Source: Pisaster brevispinus (lineage: Eukaryota > Echinodermata > Asteroidea > Forcipulatida > Asteriidae). From it: a stretch of 64,000 nt of DNA. The notes under the pieces are model-generated. The model was given only the letters and a program-made list of their open reading frames with translations. It had not been told where the DNA came from and did not search any database. Each line of letters opens with the position of its first letter. Position 1 is the stretch's first letter. Positions 57,376 to 64,000 of this stretch are shown in pieces. Made by a program: the position numbers and the translations under genes. The DNA is taken from positions 17,733,705 through 17,797,704 of the forward strand of contig JAMKCF010000013.1 of assembly GCA_023634235.1 (NCBI GenBank), given 5' to 3'.

Positions 57376-60300
57376 CTAACGGGAGATGATAGAAAAGCAC
57401 ATGAGCGGAAAGATATGATCCATTCTCAAGTGATTAGGGGACAAATAAAGGATGTTTTTTATTTAGTCCGTACTTGATCTAATCATCCTGAGAAAAATCT
57501 ACATCAGGATTTATATTTTTTATTCATTTATTTATTTATTTATTTATGTATTTTGTTGATCCTCATAGCATCTGACTCCTTCATTGAAACCGTTTTCAAG
57601 TTAAATTTAATTCAACTCGACATTTGTTTCCATATTGGTGAAAAACAAAGGAAAATAAACACATTTAGAACAATCTCTTAAATCAAAGACAATTAAAAAC
57701 CGATTGCAGAAAAACAATAATAATAAAATGGATAAGGAGCAAAACAATATGGGGGCATTTTCTAATGCCCACTGACAAAAACAAAGCAAAAAACAGTGAG
57801 AGTAAAACAAAAACCAAAAGCAAAAGCAACAAACCTTACTTGCTGTAATTAAATTAATTTCTACAATTTGTGATAACATACGCATGTTTGAGAAAGTTTC
57901 ACCTCGCCCTCAACACAGTTGACTACGTGACTTCATTTAGGCCTTACAAAACAAACACCAGTAAAAATGTACAAACACTGTGCTCAAAAACCACTGATTT
58001 CAAACACATTCTGTTTTCATTATTTACTGTTTGAACGTGCACATTTTAATGGCCGTTATGCCAAAACTCTAGGATTAATATAATGTAAGAACAACATTTT
58101 TAAAATGAGAGAATAACAGTAAGGAGGAAGGGGGTAGAGGCATGTTGAACTGTATCTTTAAAATAAAGGTCTCCACACGCCATCCAAACGCAGAGCAGCT
58201 ATGGTAAATAACTTATAGACTCAGTTCAGCCGTCCAAATTGAGTTCCATAAATAATAAATGTAACGAGATGAACGGAGTGTTTGAGGTGGCACCTGTAAT
58301 CTTGATGAACTAGTTCACAACAAAGTCATACGTCAGCCTATAGGGACACGACTAGGGGTTGAGTTGTCTTAATTTAGCAGTCACCAATGGTATAGTGATG
58401 CAGATAATCTATATAAAAAGGAGTATGTGGTTATTTGATCGATCATTTGATCCAAATAAAGCTCACTTATTTTCTGGATATGATTGGTTTATAAGAAGAG
58501 TAGGGGCCTACATTTTTTTTCTCCAATTGCTCTGGAGTTTTAAGACTTGGAAACGACCCCGTCTGCGTACATGCACGTTCAAGTAATACCGGTTTAGATT
58601 TTTATAACGAAATTGAAGATCTCAAATTCTCTAGTAGTCTCTCTTGTATAGTACCGAAAAGATTCGTTTAGAATGTGAACAAGGACATTTGCAAGTGAAA
58701 CTGAAAGGCTGTCAATTTGGCCCGTCAACAAACCGTGTTTTTGATGCTTACATTTAAACAGTCCAAGGGGAGGAACAAATACGATCTGAGAACAAGGTTG
58801 ATCAGCAATTCAGATATAATTAGTTCCCTTGACTGCTTGGGTAAGACTCTTTATTACCAATTATTGGGACTAAAGGTTTAGTTTTCGGATTTCATAACTA
58901 ACTGTTATTTAATTTGCCAGATCCTGCGGGGGCAGTCAGATGTTTGTCATCGCAGTTCTCTGATCTGGTCAATGAACTCGATACCCTTTTAACTTTTTAA
59001 TCACATGATGTTGTTATGGACTTACTTGCCACTTTCTTTGATTCAAACTCAATTTATTTCCTGGTGAAATGCGTATTTTACTACATGTATATTGATTGTA
59101 TTGATTGATACTGAAAAAAAAACCATTGAGTTATTATTCGCTAATTTAGCGTAATATATCTTTTAGGAAGACACACACAAGCTTTTTCCTGTGATCCCAA
59201 CTTACTATTAAGGTGTGTTATTTTCGTCCTCTTCTGCAATAACTGTTGCATGAATGGCCGACATTTAACACCAATTAAAATGGATATCTTAATGACGATG
59301 TCAGGCGCGACATAAAATCTGGTTAATTGGTAATCGGAGTGCCTTCTGTAGCTTCTGCACGGTCTTTCTATATACGATGAGAATGGCAGTTGTGTATAGA
59401 TAATTTTTTTTAGAATAAAACGTGTGAACATTTGCCCCAGTGTTTTATGTGAATAGTAATGCCCCCCTTTTTAAATATATTTTTGTATTCTTCTTTCGCA
59501 AATTTTCTGCAGAGCTGGTTGACATAGTAGCCTAATGCGCCATTTTTCTGATTACAGTGTACTTTGCAACTTTTGCGTCTTATGTGTATCAACTGTTCGG
59601 AAACTGTAGTGTGACGATTATTTGAGCCGTCTGGGCCTTTAAATTTACAAAACCTTTGTGTAAAGATTTGAATGAGTTCGTTTTCAAGAAACCTTACTTC
59701 ATAAATTTCCTGTAATGCAACCACGCGACCCTCTTAAGTAACTAGACCCAAAGACCTGAGTGTAGACGATAGATATTTAGTTGAAGATGTGAGAGGAAAA
59801 CCCCAACTAGAGAAAACCGACACAGTGGAAACCCAAATGGAAACCCACTCTACATTTGACGCTCCGGTCTGAGGTGGGATTCAAACCAGGGATCAAAGGG
59901 GTGGAAGGCAGGGGTAGCCAACCTAGTCCTAACTCATGACTAATTGTGGACCTTTCATCAAAAGTGATGCTTCATTTTTGCAGAACGAAGTAATTTTGTT
60001 GATATATTTTATTCATAAAAAGAGTTTCTTAATAGTTCTATTGATCCTGTCTCCATGATAATAACCAAAAAAAGAAGGGAAAAAACACGACTTCCAATTA
60101 AAATACACAGAAGATTTCAAATTAGTTAATTAGTGTTCCGGTGGCAAGTTCTACGTGGATAGAACGTCTACTACAAGACAAAGTGTGACGCTGAGGATAG
60201 ATCGTCTTCTTAGCCTCAGGAATTAATCAAGAACATTTATGCCTACTCTTACCCCCGCACTCTATATTTAGCTGATACTATCTCGTGGATTGATCCATTG

Positions 60301-60985
60301 TTTTATGTGCACTTACTCTCCTGACACGACAACAGCCACTCACTGATCATCACAAGAAAGTGCATTGTCTCGTTTAACAAAGCACTATTGTTGTATGCAC
60401 CGCAAGAAGGAAGACAGAATGACAGAGTGACAGACGTAACGTTTTCTGAAAGCAAACCCTAGACACACTTCATCGATATTATTTTGGGGTTTGGTTGGTT
60501 CTCTTTTGTTTTCAATGTTTTTAATTCTTTGAATAATCCCTTAGAAATTAAAATGCCAGGAAGTTGTTGACCAGTGAAAACAGACAAGGTAATTTTCAAA
60601 TGGGGCATTATAATTACCTCATTTGGGATTTCAACTGGGATACACGTATATCCCAACTGGGGAAGATTTTGTGAAATCTACACCGTGACTGTTAACTTTG
60701 ATAGGATAAACTAATGTTAGGACCAAATTATATCCTCATTGGTGACGGATGCTCTTACTGTAAGGAAAGTTATATACCTCATTGGGGTAGGATTGCATGT
60801 CACCTGTTGCATTGTCTTATTCCAAATACAAAACTTATCAACTTATGCAGGATTGGTAACGACCTATATTTGGTACCTACATTAAGAGAAAATGGTCCTA
60901 ATAAAACCCAACTCGAATAACTAAACTACCCCAATCAGTAATCCTTACTCCAGCAATCTCTAATAATCACATCACATCAACTTGA
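57376..60985. other. Stretch upstream of the GPCR exons, no exon identified
   Basis: Expected to hold intron and 5' exons of the receptor. No TM1-TM3-like sequence with splice sites was seen. Includes a tttattta tract at 57518-57546, the SINE below, and imperfect short palindromes at 60590-60665. ORFs at 59410-59724 and 60714-60920 have no supporting features. Confidence 0.4.
59785..59935 (-). mobile_element. tRNA-derived SINE, second copy
   Basis: The reverse complement reads ccctggtttgaatcccacct (B-box-like), then gtgggtttccatttgggttt and ctagttggggttttcctctc then acatctt. The tail matches the SINE at 12870-13050. Confidence 0.6.
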
Positions 60986-61085
60986 NNNNNNNNNNNNNNN
61001 NNNNNNNNNNNNNNNNNNNNNNNNNNNNNNNNNNNNNNNNNNNNNNNNNNNNNNNNNNNNNNNNNNNNNNNNNNNNNNNNNNNNN
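60986..61085. other. Scaffold gap of 100 N
   Basis: Exactly 100 N, a conventional placeholder, so the real distance is unknown. Missing GPCR 5' exons could lie in it. Confidence 0.98.
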
Positions 61086-61753
61086 CTAATTAGTACAGTA
61101 AAGCATGATGCATGACAGTCAATCCAAATTATAAATCGGGGCGATATCGTGCTGGTTTCACAACTTGAGCTTCAATCAGAATACGGAGATTTTGTTCTCG
61201 TTTGTCCGAGAGCTTGATCTGGTCACAATTGTCGCGAAAATCGCAGGCGAAGATTGAATTCAAACTACGGGTTTATAGTCCAGTGTTCTCGAAATAAGCC
61301 CAGATCTCGTTTCAATTATGTCCTTTGATCACGTCAATCTTATAGACTGTACGCGCAAGAGATGCACGTCCGCCGCCATTGCCGAGACGCAGGCAGCACA
61401 AAGTTTTCTTTGAAAACCATCATCCTTTTAACTTTTTATAATATTGTGAATTAAGTGTCTTGCTCTACGATTCACAATATTTCACTGACATGACACCATG
61501 ACGGAATGATACAGAACACTGCCAATAAATATTTCCAACAATAGAAATATATTAGTAGAAACTGAATCTTGAAAACGGCGCAGACAATGGTGGAGTTTTT
61601 AAGTTGGACAGACAAGGAAACTGCACGTCAGGTTTAAAATGTGTTACATCAGCCAATGTTTTTTGTGTGTGCCAGAATTTCAGTATTCACTTTCTGTTTA
61701 GAGTCCTGAGGAAACTTTTAAGTTGTGAGGAGACACTTAATTCGATAAAAAGC

Positions 61754-62536
61754 GAGAAGAAGAAGAAGAAGAAGAGAGAAGAAGAAGAAAAGAAGAAGAA
61801 GAAAAGAATGAAGAAGAAGAAGAAGAAAAGAAAGAAGAAAGAAGAAGAAGAAGAAAGAAGAAGAGAAGAAAGAGAAGAAGAGAAGAAGAAGAAGAAGAAG
61901 AAGAAGAAGAAGAAGAAGAAGAAAGAAAGAAGAAGAAAGAAGAAGAAAGAAGAAGAAGAAGAAGAAGAAGAAGAAGAAGAGAAGAAGAAGAAGAAGAAGA
62001 AGAGAAGGAAGAAGAAGAAGAAGAAGAAGAAGAAGAAGAAGAAGAAGAAGAAGAAGAAGAAGAAGAAGAAGAAGAAGAAGAAGAAAGAAGAAGAAGAAGA
62101 AGAAGAAGAAGAAGAAGAAGAAGAAGAAGGAAGAAGAAGAAGAAGAGAGAAGAAGAAAGAAGAAGAAGAAGAAGAAGAAAAGAAGAAGAAGAAGAAGAAG
62201 AAGAAGAAGAAGAAGAAGAAGAAGAAAAGAGAAGAGAAGAAGAAGAAGAAGAAGAAAGAAGAGAGAAGAAGAAGAAGAAGAAGAAGAAGAAGAAGAAGAA
62301 GAAGAAGAAGAAGAAGAAGAAGAAGAAGAAGAAGAAGAAGAAGAAGAAGAAAAGAAGAGAAGAAGAAGAAAAGAAGAAGAAGAGAAGAAGAAGAAGAAGA
62401 AGAAGAAGAAGAAGAAGAAGAAAGAAGAAGAAGAAGAAGAAGAAGAAGAAGAAGAAGAGAAGAAGAAGAAGAGAAGAAGAAGAAGAGAAGAAGAATCAAG
62501 AAGAAGAAGAAGAAGAAGAAGAGAAGAAGAAGAAGA
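61754..62536 (+). repeat. 783-bp GAA/purine tract
   Basis: Pure A/G on the plus strand, mainly gaa triplets with aaag, gag and gga interruptions. The three long ORFs across it (Lys/Glu/Arg on plus, Leu/Ser/Phe on minus) are composition artefacts. Length and strand asymmetry make triplex (H-DNA) formation likely, and local assembly accuracy is doubtful. Confidence 0.95.
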
Positions 62537-64000
62537 CTTTTTTTGACTTTTCAATGACATCTTTATTTCAAAACGATTGAAGTCAATTATAACAGTTTAC
62601 ATCATAACAGAGATAAATAACGTTACATCATAACAGGGATAAATAATAATAACGTTGTCGACAATAAAAGTGTGAGCAAAAAGTTTACAAAGGTATACAG
62701 TAAATGGGAGTATCCTTCGTCGGAAGAGACAAAACCCACGCCCACCCCCTCCAACTAGGCAAAGTGCCGAAAGAGTCACACACTCTTTGGAAGCATGCAG
62801 CGACCGCGGAATGCAAGACTCTCCGACACGAAGAAAACCCGATCAAAAGGGGAACGGAAAACGAAATCAACCTTCCCCTACGAAGGAGACTAATTCAAAC
62901 AAGAAAAAACAAACTATTAATTAAAAGCTTTTTTAATGCACCTTACTGATATGCATTTCTTAACTAATTAAATTGTTATTTTTATTTTAGTTAGTGGAAA
63001 CATAATTATACTTATCCCAATCTAATTTTATTCATACAATAATGATAAAACAACACAATATACGGCAATAGTTTCGTCATAAAACGTTTCATCGAGTCAC
63101 TTTGTTGATTTAGTGGAGAACGAATGCATGTTTTATTGTGACTTTAAAATGCAACCCATTCGATGGTACTTATGCCTGAAACATCAACATATAGTCAAAT
63201 CTATTATTCGACTGTTTGGTCACAATTTTTGTTTACTTCAAGGATGATTCCATTTATTCCTTTCGCTTTCACTTTATGTCGTAAAGTAAACCTTTGGGAA
63301 GTTCTAGTATTGCTTTGTTGTGGACAAAGGCAGCTTTGTTTATAGAAATGTGTTTTTCTTTTTGTTTGTCCTTCGTCGTATTGTTAGTGATCAACTCTGG
63401 CGTCTCTCTGACGCCACCGAAGACTTCAAAAGATCGTTACATCTTTTGTTTTTGCGTGCGTTTTTTAATTGTAGCAATAACTGAAGCGCGAACTTAGCCT
63501 TTTGCGTTGGTATTTGCTAATTACTCATGACCAACTGCTTCTTGAAATAAATTATTTGTGACATTTTTAGACACCCGCAGTGTTCGTACCCTTTAAAGCC
63601 ATCTGGTTTGCAAAATGTTTTATTTAACCAATCTAAATCGGACGATATTCCATTCAACCAAAATGTACCCAGGTATAATCGTTTTGACCATGTTGAATTC
63701 AGCGAGTCACCGAGCTAGAAAATAGGAGAGCTTTAGCAGGTGCCGAAGTCACTTTTAGTTGTTATCATCCATCGGCACTTTGCTTGGCCAGTTGGCTGCC
63801 CATGGGACACCATTGCTATCTACCCCCGATAGCTGATGAACTACGTGTGCTTCACGATTCCTAGTCAGCGAGCTGTCTGGGTCGAACACGGCATGTGTCA
63901 CGTTCCCAACTACTTTTACTCGACTAGAGCTACTGCAGCAGTCTGTTGTCAGACAGATTTGGAATCATAATCATCTGATCGATGTTTTTTGGTTAATATG
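62537..64000. other. Right-edge stretch, no gene assigned
   Basis: 62537-62900 contains a direct repeat (cgttacatcataacagggat then aaataa, twice) and a GC-richer block whose minus frame (HSAVAACFQRVCDSFGTLPS) might be retroelement debris. No family could be named. 62900-64000 is AT-rich with no supported exon. Confidence 0.4.

Noticed and set aside
59410..59724. 104-aa minus ORF starting MVALQEIYEVRF
   Set aside because: No splice sites, no recognisable family, and length is within chance for AT-rich DNA. Left unassigned.
60714..60920. 68-aa plus ORF with Cys and His residues
   Set aside because: No promoter, exon or family support; it lies in a region of short palindromes.
61604..62557. 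317-aa Lys/Glu/Arg ORF and 270-280-aa Leu/Ser/Phe ORFs on the other strand
   Set aside because: All are translations of the GAA/TTC tract; a stop-free triplet repeat opens every frame.
62685..62870. Minus-strand retroelement C-terminus followed by a TTC tail
   Set aside because: The peptide block looks coding-like, but no family motif could be named. Kept only as a remark in the edge entry.

Overview
The window is animal nuclear DNA, not bacterial. Genes are split into short exons with GT-AG introns of hundreds to thousands of bases. Intergenic DNA is AT-rich and full of SINEs, LINE fragments, foldback MITEs, microsatellites and minisatellites. There is one 100-N scaffold gap. The gene content and repeat style suggest a marine invertebrate deuterostome, most likely an echinoderm such as a sea star; that placement is inference. 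Nearly all single-frame ORFs here are chance, so genes were assembled by hand from splice sites and reading phase.

Layout. 0.3-1.3 kb (-): first two coding exons of a secreted sushi-domain protein running off the left edge. 4.3-6.6 kb (-): complete ALG14, 5 exons, 222 aa. 7.3-15.1 kb (+): complete TLCD4 (TMEM56), 6 coding exons, 279 aa, head-to-head with ALG14. 20.0-26.2 kb (-): complete CCDC152, 8 exons, 255 aa. 26.7-29.0 kb (+): phase-compatible candidate exons of an unrecognised gene. 31.2-33.1 kb: a hairpin-ended mobile element and a 129-bp foldback element. 33.2-33.8 kb (-): a small unrecognised gene with an in-frame TAG. 35.8-43.3 kb (+): an orphan start exon with a local duplication, LINE debris (-), several MITEs, and a two-exon candidate 3' gene end. 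44.4-52.3 kb (-): a spliced-looking locus of unclear coding status whose exon-like module was duplicated four times together with a ~78-bp minisatellite. 54.7-57.4 kb (-): the last three coding exons of a peptide-type class A GPCR whose 5' exons are not found. 61.7-62.5 kb: a 783-bp pure-purine GAA tract.

How genes relate. ALG14 is the ER membrane anchor of the second GlcNAc transferase of N-glycan assembly; TLCD4 is a polytopic TLC-domain protein. Their divergent pairing matches the human 1p21.3 arrangement as I remember it, which suggests an old deuterostome linkage. The other genes show no shared pathway.

I see no clearly new defence or mobile system. The most unusual structures are the duplicated exon/minisatellite locus, the hairpin-ended elements, and the dense palindromic MITE family.
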